A DNA stretch of 64,000 bases, from the NCBI RefSeq assembly GCF_932526225.1, contig NC_064040.1, positions 14,112,856 to 14,176,855 of the forward strand. Reading direction: 5' to 3'. Below are positions 25,001 through 37,668 of this stretch, piece by piece (position 1 is the first letter of the stretch; every line of letters begins with the position of its first letter). The stretch is from Nematostella vectensis. Lineage: Eukaryota > Cnidaria > Anthozoa > Actiniaria > Edwardsiidae. The position numbers and the translations under genes were made by a program. The notes beneath the pieces were generated by a model. That model did not search any database. It was not told the DNA's origin and saw only the letters and a program-made list of their open reading frames with translations.

Positions 25001-28000
25001 AAACAAACATGTGGTCAGGCGATCGACTTGGCCAAGAAACTCAAAATTTTCTCGAGCTAAATCATACAAAAATACACTAAAATCACGTCTAGTATCAGCC
25101 CGAAAGCCTCCCCTCTTTGCGTAGCGTCCAAAGTTCCATAGAGGGCCCAGACAGGGCGGAACTCAATGTTTCAATCAGCCCCGACACAAAGTCAAAGCAA
25201 ATAATTTATGAGGAAAAATTGGTATGAGTTCTTTACACTTTCGGGCGCTTAGTCGGTGTTTCTATATGAGATGGTGTTTGCGGGGTATTTGAAAGGGTGA
25301 CGGACCCGATAGCGTGGTCATACGATAGTGCAACATGGGATCATACGGTATAGAACAACCTGTCCAAATGTCTTGCTACGTCTGTCACAAATTCAATTCG
25401 CGCTAGACGGCATGGCTGAAGAAAAAACAAATTTAACATACCTGAAAAGCCGCGCTGTCTTCTTTTGTTTCTGTAGGGCTCTTTTGGCCTATTTAGTTTG
25501 ACGAGTTATGCGCTAAATGAACAGAGCACCGTCCCAAATTCGCTGCCCCAAACGTGTCGCTCTGTAAGAAGGACTAACACACCAACAGACCCTCACTCCT
25601 CGGGCATAAAGGTAAATTCAAATTTTGTTGTGGCATTCTCGCTAATCCTTTAGGGGTGCATTATTATTTGGTAAACACATTCACAACTCGTATCACGACC
25701 GAGTGCAAGCTCGCTCGAGCGAGCTCGTCTCTCCGATTATGTCAAACGGCTTCGCGAATTGAATTAGGAATTTTTCGCTGAGTAAGTTTCACGCGACACT
25801 AGGTCCTTCAGTCTGTTCGAGGACATAGCATGTTCTCGAATGAACTATTGCAGCTGTTTACAAGGTTTTTATCTGAAACTGAGGAAACTTGAGCTTTCCT
25901 GCTCGTTTGTCCATATCTGTGAAACCTTGTTCTCAATTTCATGTAAGAAAAGCTCCAAGAGCCCCAAACACAAAGGAGATTTTTTAACTTGACTTTTTAA
26001 CACCGTCGGATTTCATCCGCCATTACCAACACGAGTTCTGCTAAACTAAACCGTTTAACGCCTTCCGAGTATACCTTAGCAAAATAAGAGCCTTTTTCAA
26101 GTGTGGAGTGCTTTTAAATGAACAAGAAAGAACCTGTTTAGCTTAAGATAGCATTTGTTTTCTCAAAATAATTTTTCCTTCTTCAGACATCTTATCAAGG
26201 AAAAACAAACCGATAATAGCTAAAAGGTCTTAAAAACATTCCTTTGCTACAATGAAAACTGCGAAGGAATCCGGGAAAGTTCTCAATCAGCAGTCATTAA
26301 TCAATATATTACAAACGCAGCCAAGTTCCGAAGGCCTGTATCTCTTTCGCATGCGTTTGTAGATACAAGTGTTGTCATTTTGAAGTCTGTCCCTATATCA
26401 TGTATTTTGTAATTTGTAATCGCTGATCCTAGGTCACAAGCTAGAAAGGTTCAAAGCGGTGGCTTCAGTTTGGCTTTACAATTTAGTTATGTTAGTTTTA
26501 CAAACCAACCCAGTACACGAACCTGAAGAAATATCATCGAAGCATGGGATAATCTTTGGTAATACTCTCTCATTAATAGTAACCCGCTTGAGAGGTTGTC
26601 GAGAATGGCTTGCGTTTGTGTTGCATTTGTCGTCATTGTGTTTGCTCCCCCGCCTCACAAAACGCGAGAATGGATGGGGAAATCTTTCGAAGCAAACTTA
26701 CCCTGCGTTGATCCGGCTGCAACGCACAGATGGTGTGATACTGAAGTTCCTGGATCTCGGGAAAAAAGGACATCGGTGCAGCGAGTTTCACAGAGCGCCT
26801 AGGGTGTGTGTTGTCCGCTACAGGGCTGTCATGCGCTGTTTGGTACCCTAGATGAGACGCTATGCAGTCTACGAATTGTCTGAATTAACTGCATCTAAGT
26901 TTAACCTACTTTACGAAATGCAATCCCGCTACTTTAAAAGGACACACGGTGAATAATTTGATTTTTGGATTCAAATTCAATTTGTTTTTACTTGTAGTTG
27001 TAGAGGCTTACACTGAGTAAACAGTTTTCCATAATGTTTTCTTTCAACTTCAGAAAAAAAAATCTCTGTGGCCTAATTGGATCGGGTTGCAGAAGCAGTC
27101 TTTGTTTTCGTTAGTATGTTTTCGCTTGGGAAGGTTGTTTTTACTCGAAAGGCCATCAGCAAAATGATTAATAAATTGCTATTGCTTGTACATTTTCTTA
27201 GCTTGTAATCAAAAAAGTATGGCTAAGTAATTTTAAATGTAAATTCTAGTGACTTTATGTAAGCATGGTGGTTATGGTGAACGCACACTCAAATCTTTTT
27301 TAGGGGGAAACAGCAGAAGAATCTTTGCCAACAAAAGAAGCAAAATCTCAGATCCACGAAACACCACTAAATATCTAAATAGCGTTTTCTTAGAAAAAAA
27401 ACAACCATCCTTTCGCTTTGTCGCGTGTTTACATTCATGGTAAGTTAACACTTTGTACCTTGGATCAAACACAACGAAACTTCACCCGCATACTCTTGTC
27501 ATCTTGATTTGTTTTGATAATTTGCGGCAAGACATGAAGGCACATTCGAATCCCGCCATCTAGGGGCTACGTGTGTCATGCGTGCGGTCTTTTCCACATT
27601 GTTTAGTCTGTGTGTGTTTTCTTGGATAAGATTCCCTCAAGTTTCAAATGACTCCTCTTTGATGATATCGTTTTATTTCGTTATCTGAAGAGCATCTTTT
27701 TCTCCTCGCTTGAATCAAATATTGTTTTATGTACCAATATACCCCTCGAGAGAATCAAAGAAAATATTATAACGCGTCTGTATTTTGAGCTTATCACAAA
27801 AACTGTAAAAAGACAGCTTTTTGTACGAGCATTTGGCTCAATACCCGCATGGAATTGTTAAGTATTTTTTTTGGAAAAAAGAATGAAACTGTCATTAAAA
27901 CACCAGGAGAAAATGTAGGAGTAGAAGAACTGGGTTCTTTCTTGCAAATCATCCCTTTTTTCGAGAACCTTTTTTGCAAAAAAAATTCCAAAGATATAAT

Positions 28001-31000
28001 CAAATTATAAGATAAAGTCTTATGCTAGAATAAGTATTCATGGGCTATCGTTCAAAGAGTTCAGCGCTTAGCAAGCATTTAAAAATTTTCCCCCTTCTCC
28101 TGAAGGTTGAAAAGATGCACTTTTGTCAAGTCATGACACATAGCAATTTTCCGTATTTTTTCCTTCTGTTTCCCGTAAAGTGGAAGGTTCGTTTTAACGG
28201 CTTACGTCTAAGATGATCCTTTTACCGGCGTGGCGATATGACCGTAGCGGTTTGTACATTTATTTTGGTCATAAGCCTTGTGATAAGCATTTTTATCAGC
28301 CCCATTCACGGAAAACTCACTTCAGTTGGGCTCTTATCAATACTTCTACATGGGAGACCTAATCAGAGTGAACCAGCGCTCGTATCTACCCGTGGAAATA
28401 TACTCATTGATAGCTAAATATCAGGAACACAATATATTCTAAAGACGTTTCCAGTAGGCTTTTTGAATATTGAGCAAAACATTTCGTTGCAGGATTCAAG
28501 TAAACAATGTAACCTCGATGCAGCCAAAAAGATCTATGTGTGTAATTTCTGAGTACGATGATAAGCTTTATGTAAGAACGCACTTCTTAAACTTTTCTTC
28601 AACTTGGTACCTAGTGGACGTTGATCACGAACAAAGAATACTGAACTTGATTCAGAAAGCAATGTAGGCGACTCTGCCATTTTTTGTCTTTATTAAAACA
28701 TCTTTAGAACAGGCTTTGGGGATAATGATGCTTTTCACAATAATGCAATCCAGTTTAAGTAAAATATATACAAAAGAAAATAAGATTCAATTATACTTTG
28801 AAGTGTTTTCTTTTTCTTGCATAGCTAAAAGTGGACATTACAGGAATAGTAATGGTAATACTCCTGAAAGTAGAGGTTTTGTCGAGTCAAACTAGTCGTT
28901 GTAGCTCCTTCACTTTGAACTAAAAGACGTATTTACCTACCGAGGCATGAGCGTCATAGTACGCATTCCTCACATAGATAAAGTTCAAGAATATTGAACT
29001 TAATTGAACAACAGTTGGTTATGGAAGAAAGTGCCAAGACCAAGGGTGAAATAAACTTCATCTAGGCATTGTATCCTTGTGTTTAGCTAGGCAGTGTACA
29101 AAGGCTATTTGAGCCTTCGTTTTCGACAGACAGACGACATGTCCCTTTCGCTGGGTTAAGTCAACGTGAAGGGATTATATCTAATATCTTCTATGCGTAT
29201 GTTGTTGTATCTTACTTGGGGATAGTGTGTTTTGTTTCATGATAAAGAGCAGTTTCTTCATTTGGTTATGAGAACATTACACTTTTAAAGACAACCTCTA
29301 TAGGGCGTGACCCAACTTACTAGACCCTCCTTCTTTCCAGGGAGAAAATACTGTTGGAGTGAACAATTTTATTGCAGACTTTGCTTCAGTTCTATTGCAA
29401 ACTATTCCTTAGCCTTTTATGGATCATTGATCAAAGCATATCCATGTAATTTCACTCAACCAGCTTGTTTTTTTTTTAATGCCTTGGCTACCTTTGTATG
29501 TTGTTTCGGCCTTACGGTAAAAATTTATTACAGGGAAGTTTTGATTGAAGTTAAATCTTCTAGAAAGTCTGCAGTAACTAGGGGTATATAGGATTAATAT
29601 TCACCACATTGAATAACCACCTAAGAAAGTCTTAATGAGAAAATATCGACGGGATAAATAGCACTACTAAATCCTAAGTGTGAAAACCTAAGAGCTTATC
29701 TCAAAGATTGTGATAGCATTAGACTAGCGGACCCCAAGGGGTTTTCATAGTATTTCCTAGCTGTCCAAAAGACCCTATAACTCGCTGTCAGGAAAACACA
29801 TGCTGTAACAAATACTGTTGGTGGAAAGTGATAGCCAAGTGAAAGAAAAGATCGAACTCTCTGACAATTGCTGACGGCAGTTTCAGCCTTTTGTTTTCAC
29901 GCATGGAATGTCACCTGGTGAACCATATTCCACAAGCGATTTTAAAGCACTGTGTTTTTTTTTATTAAACGCAAGTTTCAATATCATATATTGCTCTAGA
30001 AAAGAGCAACATCGTAAATTTAATTTGCGCTATGCCAGGCGTGGTATATTGGCATCATAAGGATGTATTAATTAGAACAAAGAGACATAGTCTGTACCAT
30101 TGTGCGGAGATTGGTTTAGCGGCTTATTTTATTATTTCCCTCAGAAGTGCTTACCAACGAGTGTGAAACGCTTATTCGACAGACTGATCTCGCTTTTAAT
30201 GTTTCAGCAGAAACGATATTGCTCCATCTTTCGAAAATAGAACCGAAAAAAATGCTGGTATAGATTTTCACAATGACCGATAACAAGAAAGGAAGGATGT
30301 TCGAGTGGAAGCAATGGATTCGGAATTTTCTTATTATGTCAATCAAGTAATGAAACAAGTAAAAATACCATTTCAGCAAACTTATTCTAAAGTGAAATGT
30401 GTCGTAATTTCGAATAAATATCGCGTACTTAAGCGGGGGTAAAGATGAAGAATAGAAAACAACGGCCCTAGATTAAAACAAATAAAAAAACACCAAAAAT
30501 CACGTTACCCGATACTGTTTTCTCTCATTCTTATCATAAAATTCTCCCCCCATTCATATAAACTCCAATGTTTTTTTCTGCATTATCAGAACCACTAGAC
30601 AATTTGTGATACCTTGAAGTTTCTCTTGACTTAAAATTAACTCTCATTTAGGAGAGCGGCATTTTTGTGGATTTTTTTTATTTCAGCTTTTGTAGCTCCA
30701 AGACGAATGAATAATTGCTATCGTTTTCTGGCGACTATTTATATTTCTTTTTTTTAGAATAAGACCTATCAATTCGGAGACTGCTATGGGTTTACATTTC
30801 TGTAGTAGAATTTCTTATTTTCTCTTTTGGTACGAATGTTAAACTTTCTTTTATTGTTAGTTCAGAAAAAAATATTTTTCTGTAAATGTGTTATACTTTT
30901 CCCTTTGAAATATTAAGTCGAATCACACCACCTAGCTAGGTGCGTGATAACCCAACATTATTATTTGGATAACAACAGTTTGTCGGTTTGAGAACTACTT

Positions 31001-34000
31001 AATCTTTACCACAACAATCACACCATCTGGGAAGTTTAATTTCACGAAGTTAGTATGAATAGTTCGGGTTTTTCGATGACAAAACGAGGTACCCACAGAC
31101 TTGTTATTAAATTCAGGAATTGTCATGTTCATGAGTAAAAACGACCTCACGTCGCCTCTGTGACAGCGTTCTACTGACTTACGCCATTATAACCTTTCAT
31201 ATTTAGATCAGAAAATTCATTATCCTTAACTTAAAAACGCTATGTTGAAAGAGTTCATTGCTATTGCAAATAAACGAGAAACAACTAATTGATTTGCGTC
31301 GAATTTTGAATGTTTTAATGTAGTTGTGAGTGGATAGTTTTTATAAAAGAATACAAAGACAGCTTTCTTTTTGTGTCCTAATCTTGTTGGGTTTTGTGCG
31401 CAAACGCCAATATTCATTCTTAATCAATTCATATTTAAGTTCAAATAATTTACAGCAAATATCGAGCAAAATAGTGATCTCAAGTGAGCTAAAGCGATTT
31501 TTTTTTCCGTGTAAGTTTTCATAATAAGCATATTTGATTTGGGGATGTTTTTCAATGGCGATTTAACATTGAAAAATATCGCGAGTCTTGGTTTCTTCAA
31601 GTCAACTCTTCTCAGTTTAATTCTATAGATTTGCAGTCGTTTTCTGAAATTTATATTGCTTTTTTCGCTAACCAAATGCTTCATTATTGATGATTTTCTA
31701 TTTGGGTTACTTTAAAAACATACCTGAGTATGTGAACACAGGTTTAATAATAAGAAATCGTATCGAATACATCGTTACAACGTCAGTTATATCCCACTCA
31801 AATAATCCCTTTTAAACTGTCTGTCATTCTTAATAAGTTTCCTTCAAGTTAACAGTAGACCGATTGTTAAATACACTTTCTTCTTTGCATTTCAGGACCG
31901 TGGATGGATCACGGTAGACGTCAATCTAGTAAAACGATGTACACACATCAAGTCCAAGGAGACGTCTTCCCAAGACACATCATCTTGGTTGGGCATTTAC
32001 AAGAAGAGGTTTATTTGAATGGGGCTAGAAATACTTTAGTTCTATTTTCCCACTTTTAAAGTAAAATATATCTCATGCACAAATATATATTCTTATTTTT
32101 TTTTTGTTTAATCTGGCAATGCTGCTCGAAACCCGGTGCTTCAGACATGACGTTCAGTTGAAATTCTGCTTCATTTATCTTTCTTCATTGTCAAAGTGAC
32201 TAAAAATGCTTATTATGGCAAAATCTAGGTTTGAATCATTGAAGTGTAAAAGTTCAGTACTTTCGAGACGCTTAGAAAAACTTTTACCCTGAAGCCCCTG
32301 AGGGTCTAAGCCAAGAACAACAAAATTTACATTACAAAATCGTTACTACCCTCTCAGCAGTTCTTTTAACATTTGAACATTCTTTGAACATAACATTTGG
32401 ACATTCTTTGTAATACCCAGACTCTACATAAAAAATCGTGCGTTTTATCGACTAATATAACGAATTACGCGCGCGCCGCGTTTGTCGAAATCAAGAAAGG
32501 ATAAAAACCTATCCGTTAGAAAAATAATAATGAGTTTTTTACTGGCAGTTTAAGATAGAATAGCTCGTTTGACAGATATAAGCAAGGATATACGGCGCCA
32601 AATTGGACAAGAAAAATCTAGCTTTGTGTTTTTGCCGCCTAAAGTAAAGATATTAGAGTATTATACATTTAATAAGATCACACAGGAAGCGTTTCACAAA
32701 ATTAACATGATTGCAAGAAATGATTTTTTTTCGGGACCTTTCTACAGTAATTACCGAAAAAAGTATTCGAACATCATGGCCAATAAAAATCTTTTATCCT
32801 TTTTAAAGGAATTTCATGGAACAAGTATTTTCTTTAGATTCACTATTTTAGTCAAGCAGTGTTGTGTTACCGAGTGAGTTTCAAATTTTCTCTCAAAGAA
32901 TTATGTAAAAGTTTGGTTTATATACAAAATCGACTGCTCATCCATGTGTCTAGAAGTACATCTTTTTACGGATTTTGTGCATATTGGCTTTGAGCAGGGG
33001 ATATTCATTAGTTGTAATTGGCGATATTTCCATGTCTTGGCTGTAGCCTTTGTATTAGGTGCCACTAATTGCGTGCGATCATTTTGGAAAGACAAACAAC
33101 GCCATACACTGTTTGCTTTATTTTGCAAACCTACAACTTATTTGGCACTTTCTGAATAGAAAGTATACTTGTATTTTTTGCGTGAATATGAAAAAACACA
33201 AGCTGTTACTGGGGCAAACGCCTACAATCTTTAAGTTTCTATTAGAAAACTTTAAAGATAACTTGAAAAGCAAAGAGCTTTGTGACCCCATTAAAGAGTG
33301 CACCAAGATTTAAAAGGTTACAATTCTTAGCACAAACATGCAAGGTCACATCGCAAATGTTTACGTATCTTAGAAAAGAAGGATTAAGGCTATTCTGGAA
33401 TGTGTTTTCTTGGCTGGCGTTGTTGGTGAAGAAAATATAGCCGTCTACGAGAAATGCAAATGACTCGAGAATTGACAGTAGCGAAGGCCACGTCAGGAGT
33501 GTCAGGTCTATATCCAGCCATTAAGTGCAACGCTTGCTGAATAATCACTCTGTGACAGCGACTATTTTAAGAACATCTTGAATAAAAAATGCCCTAATTC
33601 CCCTTCCATCTACATACACTTTTCTTGCAGAATATCCAAAAGTGAACCTCCTTTTTGCAAATTGTGCAATCTCCGATATTTCTTCAAATCAAGGAATGGA
33701 TTTAAGTACTAGGGTGAATGGAATGAGCAATGTCAGTAAAAACATTTGAACTGTGTGATTCTGAGCTAGAGGAACTCGAGCGAGGATTGATAACAATGGT
33801 TGTCGATCAGTGGAGATGACATTCGCAGTTCTTTTCGACATGTACACCCCGGGTAATCACTCCCATTTAATTAGACGTGAGTTTGACACTATGTGGGAAT
33901 AAAAACTCACCAAAACTGGTGTTTTTGACTCCGAGTCTTGAATTTGCCCTGACATTTTCCTTTGCACGTCCAAGACTCTCATCTAGACAAACAACGCCTA

Positions 34001-37000
34001 GACCTTCCTTCCGTTTGATTTCGTTGTTGTTTCCCGCGATTTCGTGCTCTCTGGTATTAGGACTAGTGCAAAGTATGGACTACCTGTTAATGTCACGACA
34101 TTCACGATGTATTCGCCTGTAATAAAGTTTGTTGTGGTTTGATTTTTTTGTCCGCCCAGGTCCCTCGGATGAGCTTGCACCATTAATCAAGCAAACAACA
34201 ATCAAGCCCTCTTGGTCACACAGAACCCTCAAAAGTCGACCTTGCTTCACTAAATTCCGTATCCTAGGAACACTTTATTATTTCACATGTGTACTCTAAT
34301 CAGGGTAAAATGGATTTTAAGAGCGGTATAATCCTTTCAGTCTGGGGCACAAAAAAGAAAATTTATTCAAAAAGCACACTTTAAGGTTATGTATCCAGAA
34401 AATTGATGCAAAGAATGAAGTCTTCCGTGCGTAACATTCATAAGGCTTTACAATGATCCAGGCTTTTCTTCGAAGACACAAACGAAACACGAACGTCATG
34501 AAAGCTTCTGATCTCCTGATTACAATAACGAGGTTCTTGTTGTTAACGAATTGATAAATGAGGATATAATAGGATTGTCAATATCGAAAATGTCACCAAA
34601 AGTTTTCCATTGTAACCGAGGAACGCGTTGCTTGGTAAAAAAGCTATGAAAAGTCACGGGAAAAATGTTTAATCGACAATAAGATAGCTGGTTGATTAAT
34701 GCCCCTTCAGAATAAATCTAGACATCTTTTCAGTCGAGTTTTGTCATCTTCGAAGGAGTTATGGCAGTAAACAGCATTGACTTTCTGACTTTCTTTCTGA
34801 ACACTGAATTTCTCTGTGATGTACTGTGTTCCATTTGTTGTGCCCGAAGGGCAAGCAACAAGGGTTTTTTTTGTCTGAGAAACACTGGGTAGCCCATTCT
34901 AATCCAATTACCAGTTATAAAGCACATGCTGCGCCCGTTAAATCCTCTATTATGAAACAGTTTAGTTGTAATGTTATCCTATTAACTCGCATGTTTGGGA
35001 GCACAAACACCACATCAACTATTTTTGTTATCATTTTTGTCTTTTAAATATTTTTTCAAACATTTTCGGGGACAGCTGAGCCAATAACTTTTCCAACAAA
35101 ACCGCAAATGTCACGTCACACCCTATGAGTACAACAACCTTTGTACGAAATGCAACTCATGTGATCCCCTCTTTATTGCAACCAGATGTACAACACGAAC
35201 GCTAATGGGCGCTGCACATGAACCTGTATATTGCGAACCCCATGTAATAATCACAGCTGATACACTTACTGTCTTAGAACATTACCCTTGCTAAGCTGAC
35301 CTTTAAGTGTACAGAGCGCACCATTTGGACGACACGCACATCCTAAGTGGTCGCGTGCTCCGCCTTTGTTTGATAGTTCCGATTTTTCGCGCGCAAATCT
35401 TTTGAGACAACTTTATTTCCAAAGTTTCTTGAATATTCTTTTCCCAAAATAAAACCTTCATTTCCAAAGTTTTTAAAACATTCATCCTCAAAATGAAACC
35501 TTTATTTCCAAAGTTCCTAAAAGTTTCTTAAAACTTTATTTTCCCAACAATGAAACATTTTTATTTTCAAAGAACATGCTTTACCCAAAAATAAAACATC
35601 TTTAGTCTTTTTTCCCAAATGAAACACTTTTATTTTCCTTCAAAATTCTATGTCCTCGAAAATGGTCAAGTTATAACTTTTGCTGGCTCAGCTTTTGAAT
35701 CGTGTTTCTTGAATCGACTTGAGAAGCTCTAAGCTTTTTCTTCAAATTAAATTTTTGAAAGCTTGTAAACATTTGAAAAAAATTCCTTAAAATAAGCACC
35801 ATGCTCATAAAATGTCTTTTTATATACTTTGGTTTTCCCACATAAACGTTTAAAGAGAAACGTTAAATCGTGCATTAAAGAGCTTTCTTTAGAGTCGATT
35901 TTATTTTCTTTAGAAAAAGTCATGTTACCCAGAATGGGATCATATTGACCATCAACAAATCCACATAATGCAGTACAGATAAAAAGGAGTTGGCCAACTG
36001 GTTATTTGAGTGATTAAGCTACTTTAACTCTTGCCAAAACTTACCGCGCTCAAAAAGACAAGAACATGACAGTTTCCAATGGAGTCCCTTCAAATACGAA
36101 AAGTAACTTTTCCATAAGAATTAAGCAAACAGCTCTTTGGAGTAATGAACTTGCAGAAACGCCAATGTACAAAAGTGAGACATTTGTTAACGTAATGTCC
36201 TTAAAATTCTATCAGAATAAAACTTATTTATCATGCTTAATGGCGCGTGTTGAAGGTAAAAGAGAGACACCTATCACATTTATCACACGAACAAAGGGTT
36301 AACGGGTTTCTCTAGTGCTTCTATTGATTGCAGGCTGGTCGTTAAGGATGCTCTCTCTGATGACCGGGGCATTAAGACCGATTGCGACCATTAACGGGCA
36401 CAGATAACATAGTAAGAGCAGTATCAAATACGCTTTTTTAATTAGGGATAGAAATTGCGAGCATCTCTAAGGGCTGGAAAGCCAACATTTTCACATATCA
36501 CAGAGTTGATATAATTTTCCGGTGTTTTTCCAAAATAAAGAGTAATCGCTAAGTCTGTTTCATTGCTTTTTGAAGGCAATCGTTTGCTAAGTGGTCAGTA
36601 AGTTACAAGGTGTTTATAAAAATGGGGTTCTAGGAGCTATTTTTATGCTAGCTTTCTCAACTTGAAAAAGCGTTATATTTATGAAATATGCGTATCTTCC
36701 CTATCATACATATAGTTTTTTAGCTCAATAAGATCTTCAAATACCATCAGTTTTCTAACAGTAAAAATATTTTTGTAAGGGCTGAGCATAAAACACAGTA
36801 TTTGTAAATTGAAGAATTGGAAAGCGTTAAAATAGACAAACGTGATGTCAGCTGGGATGATAGAAAGTAGTATAAGTGAAACAGAGAATGAATTTTGACT
36901 TTGCAGAATCTTTGGACATATTTGATCGATTGAGATGAACAAAACAGTGTCAAAGAAGTATTTTAAGCCTTTTTAGACTTACAAATAGGCTACTAAAGAT

Positions 37001-37380
37001 GAATTATATCTGTAATTCCCAATGTCTGATTATAATAAAAGAACAATGTTCCGTGTTTGTAGCACAGGAAGCAAGCTGATATTAACAAAAAAAAAAAAAC
37101 AGTCCCATCAGTCATCGCCGAAATCTTTTTCATACTTATCATATTTTATGTAGACCTAGAAGCCTTAAAGAGTAGCTTGAAGACAAACTAAGCTCTGGAT
37201 TGTACACAATAAAATAAAACTATAAAACCGCAGTAGTGGAACTAGAGGAAGAGTCTTACACAATTCCCCCCCCCCCCCCCCCCCATGCCCCTTTGGACTG
37301 CCAAAGGAAATTGATAAGACGCAACATAAAGAGTTTTCTTCTAAGGTGCATGCCCCTACACATCATTTTGGCTGTATTCT
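19001..37380. other. Long stretch without recognised genes upstream of Meis
   Basis: About 18 kb with only short open frames, none with a domain, a plausible signal peptide or matched splice sites. It may be intergenic or hold non-coding 5' exons of Meis. Two donor-like sites on the minus strand (TTTG|GTAAGTGC ending at 22494; TTTTCAG|GTATGTT ending at 25442) could end such exons. A perfect 18-base palindrome lies at 25708-25725. A degenerate repeat of CAAAATAAAACxTT/TTCCAAAG type lies at about 35400-35640. A run of 18-19 C lies near 37266. Confidence 0.5.
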
Positions 37381-37384
37381 GTTT

Positions 37385-37390
37385 TTTATT
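37385..37390 (-). terminator. Polyadenylation signal for the 65-aa gene
   Basis: AATAAA on the minus strand, about 200 bases after the stop codon. Confidence 0.4.
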
Positions 37391-37587
37391 GCCAAGGAAA
37401 TAGAGAAGTTAGAGTGCCAGCGACAAGCTGGTTCCATCCCACAATAAACAAATAGATTTATGAGACAAATCCCCCTCCTGCAGCTGCAATGTTGAGTTAT
37501 AACGACACACGTTGAGTCAAAGGCATAGAAGGCGCCAACACATTCCCTTTGGCCGCCAAAAAGTGGTTCATTTTCAATGAAGGATAG

Positions 37588-37668
37588 TCAAATACTATCC
37601 TTTCTCCACATGGTAACATAACGATTGCGCAGTGCCCACCCTCCCTTGGTAAAAAACTTAGGATGCAC
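37588..37668 (-). CDS. Second coding exon of the 65-aa gene
   Basis: VHPKFFTKGGWALRNRYVTM then WRKDSI and stop. The composition is clearly protein-like compared with its surroundings; the exact acceptor is the least certain point. Confidence 0.5.
   Translation of the reverse strand: MHPKFFTKGGWALRNRYVTMWRKDSI

Noticed and set aside
22494-25442. Donor-like sites at 22494 and 25442 as Meis 5' exons
   Set aside because: Good donor sequences, but no acceptor, promoter or coding sequence to pair with them. Noted only as possibilities.
26459-26851. 130-codon plus-strand frame
   Set aside because: No start context, no recognised motif, and overlapping short frames look equally random.
32569-32877. 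102-codon plus-strand frame
   Set aside because: AT-rich and Lys/Phe/Ile-heavy, as expected of random frames here, with no family resemblance.
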